The position numbers were made by a program, and so were the translations under genes. A stretch of DNA of 23,751 bases from Colivivens sp963645405 (GTDB lineage: Bacteria; Bacteroidota; Bacteroidia; Bacteroidales; Bacteroidaceae): NCBI GenBank assembly GCA_963645405.1, contig CAVISR010000043.1:1-23751 (forward strand), read 5' to 3'. Below, one piece after another: positions 1 through 8,905 of this stretch (within the stretch, counting starts at the first letter, position 1; each line of letters opens with the position of its first letter). The notes beneath the pieces were generated by a model. The model searched no databases, was not told where the DNA came from, and saw only the letters and a program-made list of their open reading frames with translations.

Positions 1-240
1 GCCACTCCCGACATCTACGTGCGTGTCAAGGTGCACAGCGAGGGCATTGGCAACAGCATCAAGGCTTATGCCGACTTCTCCTACAGCCTGGACGACAAGA
101 AGTTCCAGTCACTGGGTTCGACTTTCACGGTCAAGGAGGGCAAGTGGATTGGTGCCAAGATTGGTTTCTACAATTCCCGTCCCAGCATTTGCAACGACGG
201 TGCTTTCCTCGACATCGATTGGATACGGTTTGAAAAATAA
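1..240 (+). CDS. C-terminal fragment of a GH43-like glycoside hydrolase (5' truncated by the window)
   Basis: The reading frame is open from base 1 and ends at TAA 238-240, giving the last 79 residues of a larger protein. The visible part is a beta-sandwich type sequence: SYSLDDKKFQSLG, then GKWIGAKIGFY, then FLDIDWIRFE at the end. This order resembles the concanavalin A-like C-terminal domain of family 43 beta-xylosidases and arabinofuranosidases, which act on plant polysaccharide side chains. No catalytic residue is inside the window, so the enzyme activity is inferred only from the accessory domain. Another secreted carbohydrate-active enzyme with the same type of domain cannot be excluded. 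Confidence 0.6.
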   Translation, partial: ATPDIYVRVKVHSEGIGNSIKAYADFSYSLDDKKFQSLGSTFTVKEGKWIGAKIGFYNSRPSICNDGAFLDIDWIRFEK

Positions 241-278
241 ATTAAAGAGGAGAAAATTGAAGAAAAATCCAATTATTC

Positions 279-309
279 TTTGGCATTCCAATAAATATTC
301 GTACATTTG
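279..309 (+). promoter_or_regulatory. Bacteroidetes-type promoter for the toxin-antitoxin pair
   Basis: TTTG at 279-282 and TACATTTG at 302-309 match the -33 (TTTG) and -7 (TAnnTTTG) elements of the Bacteroidetes primary sigma factor, with 19 bp between them. It lies 29 bp upstream of the antitoxin ATG. A purine-rich AAGGAGA sequence (328-334) sits just before the start codon and could act as a ribosome binding site. Confidence 0.75.
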
Positions 310-338
310 CAATAGCTATATAAAAAAGGAGAAACATT

Positions 339-542
339 ATGGACACATTGACAATACAAGTTGAAGATCGTAGCGTACTAGCTGGGCTAAAAAAAGTTCT
401 CAATTCAATGAACGGAGTTTCTATCATCTCAACCAACAAGAAAAAGAAGTCTGGCATAGAAGAATCTATGGATGACATTCGTCATGGAAGAGTGACTGAA
501 TACAAAAGTGCTGAAGATATGTTTGAGAAGTTTGGGATATGA
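339..542 (+). CDS. Putative type II antitoxin (partner of YafQ-like toxin)
   Basis: This is a 67-residue, acidic-tailed small protein directly upstream of a YafQ-type toxin. The N-terminus (MDTLTIQVED) looks like the beta-strand that starts many RelB/DinJ-like or DUF2683-like antitoxins; the middle is lysine-rich (KKKK near residue 35) and the C-terminal third (IEESMDDIRHGRV, then AEDMFEKFGI) is helical and probably wraps the toxin. The start ATG is preceded by AGGAG and a clear promoter. Its stop overlaps the toxin start by 4 nt (ATGA at 539-542), the coupling usual for such pairs. In known systems the antitoxin neutralises the toxin and represses its own operon. The exact antitoxin family is uncertain; the role rests mainly on size and position. 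Confidence 0.7.
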   Translation: MDTLTIQVEDRSVLAGLKKVLNSMNGVSIISTNKKKKSGIEESMDDIRHGRVTEYKSAEDMFEKFGI

Positions 543-814
543 AATATAAGATAGTCACCACAAATCACTTCGACAAAGATGTAAAGCGATGCATCAGACG
601 TGGGCTTCCTATGGAAAAATTCAAGGAGACCATCTTGCTGCTTGAAGAATATGGAAAATTACCTTCAGAATACAAACCGCATAAATTGTATGGTAAATAC
701 GCAGGAAGATGGGAATGCCATATAATGCCAAATTGGTTATTGGTTTGGGAGCAGAACGATGATGAGCTCGTATTGATTATGACCAACACCGGTACTCATA
801 GTGACATCTTCTGA
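539..814 (+). CDS. YafQ-family (RelE/ParE superfamily) type II toxin
   Basis: The 91-residue product has the YafQ layout: a KPHKL segment (His48), WECHIMPNWLLVW (His61 to Trp70), and the C-terminal TGTHSDIF (His87, Phe91). In E. coli YafQ the residues His50, His63, Asp67, His87 and Phe91 are reported to matter for ribosome-dependent mRNA cleavage. All align here except Asp67, which is Asn65. The length matches the family (about 90 residues). It is translationally coupled to the upstream antitoxin through an ATGA overlap. It presumably cleaves mRNA in translating ribosomes and slows growth when the antitoxin is degraded. The 54 bp after the stop separate it from the convergent antiporter gene; no clear terminator is seen there. 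Confidence 0.85.
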   Translation: MKYKIVTTNHFDKDVKRCIRRGLPMEKFKETILLLEEYGKLPSEYKPHKLYGKYAGRWECHIMPNWLLVWEQNDDELVLIMTNTGTHSDIF

Positions 815-868
815 ATAAACTGATATTATTCAAGAAATACAAAATCAATCCCACACGTGTTCAAACAT

Positions 869-2389
869 TTATCTGTTTGCCGCAACCTTTCCCGGCTTCA
901 CAACTTTCCAACCAATTGCAGCAATGATGATGCTCATCAGCGGACTCAAGAGGTTGAAGAAGCAATATGGAAGGTAAGCAAGGGTTGATACACCGAGCAC
1001 TGTGCTCTGGGTCATTCCGCAAGTGTTCCATGGCACAAGAACGGATGTGACCGTTGATGAGTCCTCCGTAGCGCGCGACAAAAGTCGGGGTTCGTATCCC
1101 TTCTCCTTATATATATCACGGAACATGTCGATGGTCATGATGATTGAAACGTACTGGTCGCATATCAGGACATTGTTCATCACTCCGGCAAAAGCAGTGG
1201 AGGCAACCAGACTGGCTGTTCCACGGATTACCTTTATCAGTTGGGCAGCAAGACTATGAATCATGCGGCTTGCCATCATCACACCTCCATAACACATGGC
1301 ACACACAATAAGCCAGATGGTGTCCATCATACCGCCCATACCGCTCGTGCTGACAAGTTCATTCACCGTAGCACTACCCGTCTCCACATTGGTAGACGTG
1401 AAGAACGTGACCAACAGTCCCTTGACAATACTCAGCGAATAGGTCTGTTCGGTGTTGCCGCCAATCGACAGCAACACATCAGGTTGCATAATGATTGCCA
1501 TCACACCTGCCAACAGAGCCGACACAAACAGAATGACCAATGACGGCAGTTTCTTGAGTATCATAAGAGCAGTGACAGCCGGTACGACCAGAGTCCAGAG
1601 AGAGATGTCGAATGTACGTCTCAAGCCATCGGTGTACTCCGATATGGGGACATCACCCTCGGAACCGATGAAGAAACCGGCAACAAAATAAATCAACAGA
1701 GTGATGGACAAGGTCGGCACCGTAGTGAAGACCAGATATTTGATGTGACTAAACAGATTGATTCTGGCACTGGAAGAAGCAAGAACCGTTGTATCGCTCA
1801 ACGGCGACATCTTGTCGCCGAAGTAAGCACCGGAGATGATGGCTCCAGCCGACCAGTACTCGGGAACGCCCAAAGCAGAGCCGATGCCTATCAGAGCCAC
1901 ACCGATGGTTGCGATTGTGGTCCACGACGAACCAGTTGTCACCGACACCACTGCACATATCAGACAGGTGGTGAAAAGGAAAAATGTAGGCGACATGATT
2001 TGCACTCCATAGTAAATCAAGGTAGGCACAATGCCGCTTATCATCCATGATGCTGACATCATTCCTATGAGCAGAAGGATTATCAGCGACACAGCGGAAT
2101 TGGCAATGGTATGCACTATACCCCTTTCCAGTTCCCTCCACTTTATCTTGTACACCCACATTGCGAGGCACACACATACTGCCGTTGACATAAGCAGGGC
2201 TATCTGTACCCCACCGCCAAGGGCATTGTTGCCAAATAATTTCACTATCAGAACCATCATGCCCACAAGTACAAGTATCGGAATACATGCAACCAGGGGA
2301 TGAGGAAGAGTCATTGTGTCGTTTGTGTTCGCCGTTGTGTCGTTTGCTGTTGTCGTGTCGTTTGCTGTTGTCGTGTCGTTTGTGTTCAT
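869..2389 (-). CDS. nhaC: NhaC-family Na+/H+ antiporter
   Basis: The 506-residue polytopic membrane protein exchanges sodium for protons across the inner membrane. The motif GDKMSPLSDTTVLA, typical of NhaC transporters, is in the first half, and about 11-12 hydrophobic segments follow one another. It is the last gene of a minus-strand run and begins 4 bp after the stop of the S41-like gene, so it is probably cotranscribed. The N-terminus is odd: residues 2-25 are low-complexity repeats of NDTTTA, coded by tandem 18-bp DNA repeats (2316-2389), before the membrane part starts at MTLPHPL. A start at Met26 (2314) would give a 481-residue protein of more usual shape; the longer start is kept because it fits the close spacing to the upstream gene. 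Confidence 0.88.
   Translation of the reverse strand: MNTNDTTTANDTTTANDTTANTNDTMTLPHPLVACIPILVLVGMMVLIVKLFGNNALGGGVQIALLMSTAVCVCLAMWVYKIKWRELERGIVHTIANSAVSLIILLLIGMMSASWMISGIVPTLIYYGVQIMSPTFFLFTTCLICAVVSVTTGSSWTTIATIGVALIGIGSALGVPEYWSAGAIISGAYFGDKMSPLSDTTVLASSSARINLFSHIKYLVFTTVPTLSITLLIYFVAGFFIGSEGDVPISEYTDGLRRTFDISLWTLVVPAVTALMILKKLPSLVILFVSALLAGVMAIIMQPDVLLSIGGNTEQTYSLSIVKGLLVTFFTSTNVETGSATVNELVSTSGMGGMMDTIWLIVCAMCYGGVMMASRMIHSLAAQLIKVIRGTASLVASTAFAGVMNNVLICDQYVSIIMTIDMFRDIYKEKGYEPRLLSRATEDSSTVTSVLVPWNTCGMTQSTVLGVSTLAYLPYCFFNLLSPLMSIIIAAIGWKVVKPGKVAANR
2316..2389. repeat. 18-bp tandem repeats coding the NhaC N-terminus
   Basis: On the plus strand two identical 18-bp units (2337-2354 and 2355-2372, GTGTCGTTTGCTGTTGTC) are flanked by two diverged units that begin with the same GTGTCGTTTG (2316-2336 and 2373-2389). 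The unit lengths are multiples of three, so changes in copy number would keep the frame and lengthen or shorten the NDTTTA repeats of the antiporter's N-terminus. Confidence 0.85.
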
Positions 2390-2393
2390 TGTC

Positions 2394-3623
2394 TTAATAA
2401 TCTGTCAGTATCGTGTTCAATATGATTTCGTATTCATTTCCATACGGATAGAGGCTTACATAACCGAGTTCATCCAGCACCGAATCGGGAACCAAACCTT
2501 CATCATAATCGTAGGCACCGTCGTGTCCTGCCACATAAGCCACTGCCGGATAAACTGTGAATTTATAGTTTGTAGGAATTGACTTGAGCATTACATTCTG
2601 CCCAGCAGTCTTTGTTCCGATAACAGTCATGTCGCTCTGTCCCAATGACCGCAGTCCATATATCAGCCACTCGGGAGCACCCTGGGTCTTGCCGTTGGTT
2701 ATGAAGAACAACCGATAGTCGGCTGAAGCTGATACGTCATACGATGTGTTGTTGGAGGATTTACTGCTGTTCCATTTTGTCTGGAGGAAAGTGCCGTCGA
2801 CGTTGCTTATCAGTTTGGCTATCTCGTGCGCACATTCTATGGTTCCCTGGTTGCACAACCGGAGGTCAAACACAATGGTGCCTGGTGACTTCTCCATGAG
2901 CGTCTTCAGTGACGCCACAATCATGTCAGTCTCGTCCATATTGGAAAGCATGATATATCCCACACCCGGTGAAACTATCCTATTGATGAGAACGGCATCA
3001 ACACTGACCTTCTCGGACTTCTCCAATGTCACCGTATCGATGGACGACCAATAATACGTTGCCTCTTCCCTATTCACTGCCAAACGGTTGACCACTATTG
3101 TGCGGGAACGTCCGTTCACCAGCTGCGAAGCAATCGATGTGGTCATATTGTTGTTGTCGATGCGTGCAATGAAGTCATTGCGCTCAAGTCCGCACCGCTC
3201 TGCAGGAGAGTTGGGATAGACGGTAATGACACGGGCATACTGACGTGTGGTTTCACCCGTCGGGTCTGTCATCACCACGAAATCCATTCCATAAGAGTCC
3301 ACATGGTTGAAATAACCGCATGGATTGCCATCGCTCTCAACCGTATCAATCAAGCAGTACGACCATTTGTCACCAGGACTCAGTGCCGTAAGTTTACTGA
3401 TGAAGGAGGTTGGGGAAGCGAAATAGTCGCTCCACGACACATCCCTGATGCTGTCGTTCCACAAGTACCACTCTGCCATCACATCCTGCAAGGTATGGCA
3501 ATCAGCAGTATTCTCCTCATACTCATAGGTACGGTCCTCGCCGCATGAGAAAAGACCTGTAGCCAACAGTACCGCAGAGAATACCGCTGCGGTCCCGTGA
3601 CTAATTGTTCTGAATATATTCAT
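2394..3623 (-). CDS. Lipoprotein with degenerate S41 (C-terminal processing) peptidase fold
   Basis: With the start at the ATG 3621-3623 the product has 409 residues and overlaps the end of the upstream C10 gene by 23 bp; an ATG at 3636-3638 would add five residues. A signal peptide ends in the lipobox LFSC (Cys27), so the mature protein is probably membrane-anchored outside the cytoplasm. A PDZ-like segment follows (around residues 110-180, with YPNSPAERCGL), then an S41-like core with FDLR, FFITNGKTQGAPEWL and GTKTAGQN. In active S41 peptidases the serine precedes the Glu of a SASE-type motif and the lysine is in TFGKG; here these positions are Pro317 and Gln342. The sequence therefore suggests a non-catalytic relative, perhaps a binding or chaperone partner of the neighbouring C10 peptidase. 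The family call is firm, the loss of activity is inferred from alignment by eye. Confidence 0.78.
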   Translation of the reverse strand: MNIFRTISHGTAAVFSAVLLATGLFSCGEDRTYEYEENTADCHTLQDVMAEWYLWNDSIRDVSWSDYFASPTSFISKLTALSPGDKWSYCLIDTVESDGNPCGYFNHVDSYGMDFVVMTDPTGETTRQYARVITVYPNSPAERCGLERNDFIARIDNNNMTTSIASQLVNGRSRTIVVNRLAVNREEATYYWSSIDTVTLEKSEKVSVDAVLINRIVSPGVGYIMLSNMDETDMIVASLKTLMEKSPGTIVFDLRLCNQGTIECAHEIAKLISNVDGTFLQTKWNSSKSSNNTSYDVSASADYRLFFITNGKTQGAPEWLIYGLRSLGQSDMTVIGTKTAGQNVMLKSIPTNYKFTVYPAVAYVAGHDGAYDYDEGLVPDSVLDELGYVSLYPYGNEYEIILNTILTDY

Positions 3624-6600
3624 ATATCTGCAATACATCCTGTGTATCTACCATTCCATCGCCATTGACATCTCCAGCAGACTCGACGCTGCCTTCCTGC
3701 TGACTCTGCATGAATTCATATACAGCCAAAACATCCTGAGTATCAATCGAGCCGTCGCCGTTCACATCCTCGCGTGCTGTCTTGGCAAACTCGGTAAGGG
3801 TGAGCACGAAGTTGTCTGCCTTATAATAGAATCCTGCTTTCACACCAATCTCCAGTTCACCTGAATTGTCAACACAGATATCATCTATCACAGCCTTGAC
3901 CAGATAGTGTTTGCCAAGGTTGCTTGCTTCGACAGTTGCCGTTGAATCACCGGCAAACACCGTAACCTGATGTCCTTCAGAAGAACCGACCATGACAGTC
4001 AGTCGGTAGCGACCCGGATAAAGTCCCTTTACAACCTGACTTACACCGCTGCTCGTACTGTCGGTCTGACAGTCGGAAAGATAGTACTTTCCGTCGCCAT
4101 TGACACTCTTGTAAGCCAAAGCCGATGAGTTATAGACCTTGCCACTGGTTGTCCATCCCGTTGTCTTGCCACTTTCAAATGAAGGGTTGGTTATGAAAGA
4201 AGTGCAGTTGAGATTGAGGTTAGGATTGAGAGCATCGCCAAGATAAGCTGTAATGGCTGAATCCAAACTCAAGTTTGCACTTCTCACTTCCATTGTGCTT
4301 GCAGTACGGTCTGTGAACATTACCTCTGCACTGTTGACAAGTTTTTGCAAGTTGTCGGTTGCAGTCTGTGTTGCATACGCACCGTTCGTGCTTATTGCAT
4401 CATAGGCAGACTGAATGTTCTTTGCCAAATTCAGATATGTCGGGTCGGACGTAATCACTGAGTAAGCACGGAATGACTTGGTCACATTGTCTGCATGGAA
4501 ATAACCTCTGAGAGCCTCAACCGCTGTTCCCTCGTCAACCACATCCACATACTGAGGGTCGTCGTCGTTAATCTGCATGGCTCCGCTTGGAGTTGTGGTG
4601 TTGACATATGTTCCGACTACAGCCTCATCTGCATTTGCAACTGTACCGCTCACTACATTCACATTGGTTCCAGTCAACTGTTGTTTCACCGAACTTGATG
4701 CCATAATCTCGTATGTATGTCCGGCAACCAACTTCGACATGTTAGTAGTCTTATTGCTGATTCCGGCTGAAGTATGGTTGTCTATCTGACGTGCAATCAT
4801 TCCTGCTGGAACATCGGCATCGAAGGGAACTGTGATGAAGCCCCATTTGTCTGCCTCTTGTGAGATATCAAGTGAAGCGGACACAGCCTTGAAGTCTGCC
4901 CGTGGCACGAAGTCATATCCGGGAACAAGTACGAGTTGCCTACATACACCATCCTTGATGTAATTGCATCCGGATGTTGGAGTTGCATCATTGCTGATGT
5001 AGTACAATGCATTCGGGTTGTTTGGTGCTACAGGAAGATTGAATATCTTTGTGACCTGCGTCAAGTCATAGCTTGTAGCAGTCTTGTAGGCTGTCTTCTT
5101 TGCAAGTGTAGTAAAGGCATTGGGATCCCATGTTCCTTTCAGTGCAAGGCAATTGTCATCGAAACTTACGACTTCCATGTCGTTGCCTTTCAGCATGAAC
5201 CGGATGATGGCATTTTCTGCCTCGTCCATGTTGATTACATCATTCACATGCAGACCAACGATTGAGTCCTGCATCACACCGTAATAGAGGTTTCCAACTG
5301 ACATAGGACAAGAACTGGTGGATGTGATTGAGTAAGAGAGTGTGCAAGTCTCTCCGCCACCAATCTTAGCCTGTGAAGTCTTGTAGCCTATATAGCTGAA
5401 GGTCTTTCCTCCGTCGGTACTCTCATAAATCGACATGCGCGGATTGCCTTCGAAACCAACAGAACTCTTGTCCTGGAGTTCTACCATTCCAGTAGCCTTG
5501 CTGTTGTACACCACCCGATAAGTCTCTCCATTATATACCTCGGTGTCAGAGCATCCGTCAACTGTCATGTTCTTAAGATACAGCTTGCTTACAGGCACAG
5601 AAGGTTTGACAATCTTCTTTGCCAGTACATTCAGGTTGGCATCAGTCACATAGAAATACCATTCTGATTCAGAAGTCGGTTTGGCTGACATCGTGAAACG
5701 TATTGTGTCGCCCGAATTGGAAAGCACAGCCTCCGTGTCTTCATCCTTGGCGGAGGACAGACTTGTAGGAGTCTTGCCTGTAGTGTTGGCAAAGAAATAG
5801 ATTCCGTCACTGTAGTCAAGGGTACCATTGTTGACAACGTCAAAAGTAAAGTCATTCGTGCGGTTCATATAGACCGTGGCATGAGACACAAATTCTGCTG
5901 ACAACTTGGGTTTCTTCGGATAGACTCCAGTCACACATTCCTGCCATGAGTTATTGAATCCCCAGTTAGGGCTTTTACCACGGGCAACTGTATAATAGCC
6001 GTCGCTCTGTCCGCCCCACCCCATATTGATATGGAAGTAACCGGTCGAAGCCTGATAACCATCCACAACGACTGCATGTCCTTCGCCGTTGGCATTCACT
6101 CCACTGTAAAGCACAGGGCGTCCCTTTGCCAGTTCGTTATACAGGAGGTTCGACCAAGCAGCGTCTGAATAGTTGTCATACTCCTGTCCCCAGTCCTTAC
6201 TGTTATCCGTTCCACCGTTCAAGCCGAATGCATCACGGAACACACCAATGCAGTTCCCGTTATGTCCAGCAGTACTTGCACCATAGGTCAGACCTGCACC
6301 ACCACCGACAAAAGCCACAAGCGTTGCCACAGCGCTCTTGTATTCATTGGGTTCGGAGCCTGAGTATTGTGTACACATCAAATCCCATTTCATCTTCGTT
6401 CCTTTCGGAAATGCAGTTGTAGGATTTGCCTCACTGCCATAGGCATAGCTGCCAGTACCTGTAGCTGTCTGTGTCGGCAGGTCTTTGCGCCAGTAATAGA
6501 GCACCTGCGAAGCTGCGGTGGCAACACATCCGGTTGCGCTTCTTCCGCCTGCCTTCAATGTAGGACATTGGTCATTATAAGGCGAACTCTGATGCCAATG

Positions 6601-7053
6601 GGTCTCAAGCAATGGTTGGATATCAGTCTTGCCGGTTGCAGTAAGCAACGGTGCATCCATGCTTGTAGCACCAGCAGCCTGCGCTGCTTCCACCATTCCT
6701 CCGTAGTATTCCAGATACCATGACAGGAACGGAGACATATTGTCCTCGTCATAATCACCAGTCTCGGTGTAGCCCAACACTCCGGGCAGAGCATCATCAC
6801 CACTGACGATGACAAATCCCTGTCCCTCTCCCCTACTGAATACATAATAAGGAGCAGACGTTGTGTATTTCTTCGCAAGACGCACCGCAGAGGAACTTTT
6901 TCTCACTGCCTTCTTCACCAATGTAGGTTTGGAAGAATCAGAAGGCATGAATTTCTGTGCCAGTTCCTTTGCTTTCTCTGCATCAATCGGGTCTGCAAAC
7001 ACTACCATTGAGGTCAATGCCATCATGCATGCAGAAGCAAGTATTCGTCTCAT
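3601..7053 (-). CDS. Secreted C10-family (streptopain-like) cysteine peptidase with dockerin-like C-terminus
   Basis: The 1150-residue product starts at the ATG 7051-7053, which gives a standard signal peptide (MRRILASACMMALTSMVVFA) and leaves a 40-bp gap to lepA; longer starts would run into lepA. A propeptide follows (DAEKAKELAQKFM, then the FVIVSGDDALPGVLGY stretch typical of C10 proregions). The catalytic domain holds the Cys motif GGRSATGCVATAASQ (Cys176) and the His motif GEGHAVVVDGY (His326), then HINMGWGGQSDGYY, where the usual Trp before GWGG is Met. The long middle part contains a beta-rich, carbohydrate-binding-like segment (NPSFESG...GWTTSG). The last 65 residues contain two DVNGDGxxDTQDVLxxYE calcium-binding repeats as in type I dockerins. 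C10 peptidases such as SpeB and Bacteroides Bfp enzymes are broad-specificity extracellular proteases. No SixA-like or other sorting tail is visible. Confidence 0.9.
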   Translation of the reverse strand: MRRILASACMMALTSMVVFADPIDAEKAKELAQKFMPSDSSKPTLVKKAVRKSSSAVRLAKKYTTSAPYYVFSRGEGQGFVIVSGDDALPGVLGYTETGDYDEDNMSPFLSWYLEYYGGMVEAAQAAGATSMDAPLLTATGKTDIQPLLETHWHQSSPYNDQCPTLKAGGRSATGCVATAASQVLYYWRKDLPTQTATGTGSYAYGSEANPTTAFPKGTKMKWDLMCTQYSGSEPNEYKSAVATLVAFVGGGAGLTYGASTAGHNGNCIGVFRDAFGLNGGTDNSKDWGQEYDNYSDAAWSNLLYNELAKGRPVLYSGVNANGEGHAVVVDGYQASTGYFHINMGWGGQSDGYYTVARGKSPNWGFNNSWQECVTGVYPKKPKLSAEFVSHATVYMNRTNDFTFDVVNNGTLDYSDGIYFFANTTGKTPTSLSSAKDEDTEAVLSNSGDTIRFTMSAKPTSESEWYFYVTDANLNVLAKKIVKPSVPVSKLYLKNMTVDGCSDTEVYNGETYRVVYNSKATGMVELQDKSSVGFEGNPRMSIYESTDGGKTFSYIGYKTSQAKIGGGETCTLSYSITSTSSCPMSVGNLYYGVMQDSIVGLHVNDVINMDEAENAIIRFMLKGNDMEVVSFDDNCLALKGTWDPNAFTTLAKKTAYKTATSYDLTQVTKIFNLPVAPNNPNALYYISNDATPTSGCNYIKDGVCRQLVLVPGYDFVPRADFKAVSASLDISQEADKWGFITVPFDADVPAGMIARQIDNHTSAGISNKTTNMSKLVAGHTYEIMASSSVKQQLTGTNVNVVSGTVANADEAVVGTYVNTTTPSGAMQINDDDPQYVDVVDEGTAVEALRGYFHADNVTKSFRAYSVITSDPTYLNLAKNIQSAYDAISTNGAYATQTATDNLQKLVNSAEVMFTDRTASTMEVRSANLSLDSAITAYLGDALNPNLNLNCTSFITNPSFESGKTTGWTTSGKVYNSSALAYKSVNGDGKYYLSDCQTDSTSSGVSQVVKGLYPGRYRLTVMVGSSEGHQVTVFAGDSTATVEASNLGKHYLVKAVIDDICVDNSGELEIGVKAGFYYKADNFVLTLTEFAKTAREDVNGDGSIDTQDVLAVYEFMQSQQEGSVESAGDVNGDGMVDTQDVLQIYEYIQNN

Positions 7054-7093
7054 ATCCAATTTAACTAAAAAGGTTTTTATAGTATGACTTCGG

Positions 7094-8878
7094 TTAATCA
7101 TCAAGTTTAAGTACAGCAAGGAAAGCTTTCTGCGGAACCTGTACATTGCCAATCTGCTTCATTCTCTTCTTGCCGGCTTTTTGCTTCTCAAGCAACTTGC
7201 GCTTACGGCTCACGTCACCACCATAACACTTGGCAAGCACATCCTTGCGCACTTGCTTCACTGTTTCCCTCGCAACAATCTTGCCTCCGATGGCAGCTTG
7301 TATAGCGATGTCGAACTGTTGGCGCGGCAACAGATCCTTCAGACGTTCACACATACGACGGCCCAAGCCGACTGCATTGTCAGCATGAGTGAGGGTGGAC
7401 AAAGCATCCACGCTTTCCCCATTGAGCAGGATGTCCAACTTCACCAATTTGGAAGGACGGAATCCGGCACTGTGATAGTCGAACGAAGCATAACCACGAC
7501 TAATGCTCTTGAGCTTGTCGTAGAAGTCAATGACAATCTCTCCCAGTGGCATAAGGAACTGAATCTCTACCCTATTGCCTGCAATGAACTCCTGCTTCTT
7601 CAACTCACCACGCTTACTCAGGCATAAGGTCATAATCGGTCCGATATAAGAAGCTGTAGTGATGATGGTGGCATTGATGTATGGTTCCTCCACATGTTCA
7701 ATCAGTGTGGGGTCAGGCATGCTTGACGGGTTGTGCACCTCTTGGCATTCTCCATGCTTGTCGTAAACCATATAGGACACGTTGGGCACAGTGGTGATGA
7801 CATTCATGTTGAACTCGCGGTCAAGACGCTCCTGCACAATCTCCATGTGCAGCAGTCCAAGGAAGCCGCAACGGAAACCGAAACCCAATGCAGCAGAGCT
7901 CTCGTGCTGGAACGTGAGCGATGCATCGTTCAACTGCAGTTTTTCCAACGATGTACGCAAGTTCTCATATTCCTCCGTCTCTATCGGGTAGACTCCGGCA
8001 AAGACCATTGGTTTCACTTCCTGGAAACCTTCGATAGCCTTTTCGCTGGGGTTGGCTACGGTTGTGATGGTGTCTCCCACCTTCACCTCTGTGGCATTCT
8101 TGATGCCGGAGACTATATAGCCCACATTTCCGGTCCGCAGTTCCTTCTTCGGAATCATATCCATCTTCAGGACTCCGATTTCCTCTGCTATGTATTCTTT
8201 CTTCGTATTGATGAAGCGCACCTTCTCGCCGGAGCGCATCACTCCATTCACTATCTTGAAATATGCTATGATTCCACGGAACGAGTTGAACACTGAATCG
8301 AAGATCAATGCCTGCAACGGTGCATTCTCATCACCCTTTGGAGCTGGTATGCGGTCGATGACTGCATCCAGTATCTTGTCCACTCCCAAGCCCGTCTTGC
8401 CTGACGCAAGGATTATATCATCGCTGTCGCACCCGAGCAGGTCAACAATCTCGTCGGTCACTTCTTCGGGCATGGCATTGGGCATGTCGCATTTGTTGAT
8501 GACCGGTATTATCTCCAGGTCATTGTCGATTGCCATATAAAGGTTGGAGATGGTCTGTGCCTGCACTCCCTGAGTTGCATCCACCACAAGCAAAGCACCC
8601 TCACAGGCAGCAATGCTTCTTGATACCTCATAGGAGAAGTCAACGTGTCCCGGAGTGTCGATAAGGTTCAGCGTGTAAGTCTCTCCATCCTTCTGATACT
8701 CCATCTGAATGGCATGGCTCTTGATTGTTATACCACGTTCGCGTTCCAAGTCCATATCATCGAGCATCTGCCCTTCGGTCACCTTTATCGTGTGTGTGTA
8801 TTCAAGCAATCTATCAGCCAAGGTCGACTTGCCGTGGTCGATGTGTGCTATGATACAAAAGTTTCTAATATTCTTCAT
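7094..8878 (-). CDS. lepA: Elongation factor 4 (LepA), translational GTPase
   Basis: The 594-residue protein has the normal LepA length. It starts with the G1 loop AHIDHGKST (residues 11-19), followed by the switch I region (DDMDLERERGITIKSH), DTPGHVDF (G3) and NKCD (G4). The C-terminal part, with SYIGPIMTLCLSKRG, ASFDYHSAGFR and the LepA-specific tail (AKCYGGDVSRKRKLLEKQKAGKKRMKQIGNVQVPQKAFLAV in shortened form), completes the family signature. LepA binds ribosomes and affects initiation and elongation under stress. The gene is the first of the minus-strand run and has a TATCTTTG box 27 bp upstream. Downstream, the secreted peptidase starts after 40 bp, so it may share the transcript. Confidence 0.98.
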   Translation of the reverse strand: MKNIRNFCIIAHIDHGKSTLADRLLEYTHTIKVTEGQMLDDMDLERERGITIKSHAIQMEYQKDGETYTLNLIDTPGHVDFSYEVSRSIAACEGALLVVDATQGVQAQTISNLYMAIDNDLEIIPVINKCDMPNAMPEEVTDEIVDLLGCDSDDIILASGKTGLGVDKILDAVIDRIPAPKGDENAPLQALIFDSVFNSFRGIIAYFKIVNGVMRSGEKVRFINTKKEYIAEEIGVLKMDMIPKKELRTGNVGYIVSGIKNATEVKVGDTITTVANPSEKAIEGFQEVKPMVFAGVYPIETEEYENLRTSLEKLQLNDASLTFQHESSAALGFGFRCGFLGLLHMEIVQERLDREFNMNVITTVPNVSYMVYDKHGECQEVHNPSSMPDPTLIEHVEEPYINATIITTASYIGPIMTLCLSKRGELKKQEFIAGNRVEIQFLMPLGEIVIDFYDKLKSISRGYASFDYHSAGFRPSKLVKLDILLNGESVDALSTLTHADNAVGLGRRMCERLKDLLPRQQFDIAIQAAIGGKIVARETVKQVRKDVLAKCYGGDVSRKRKLLEKQKAGKKRMKQIGNVQVPQKAFLAVLKLDD

Positions 8879-8905
8879 GTAAGCCTACTATCGAATTTAT
8901 TGGTA

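Noticed and set aside
7733..8296. 187-codon open frame on the plus strand
   Set aside because: Antisense to lepA, which is unmistakable on the other strand.
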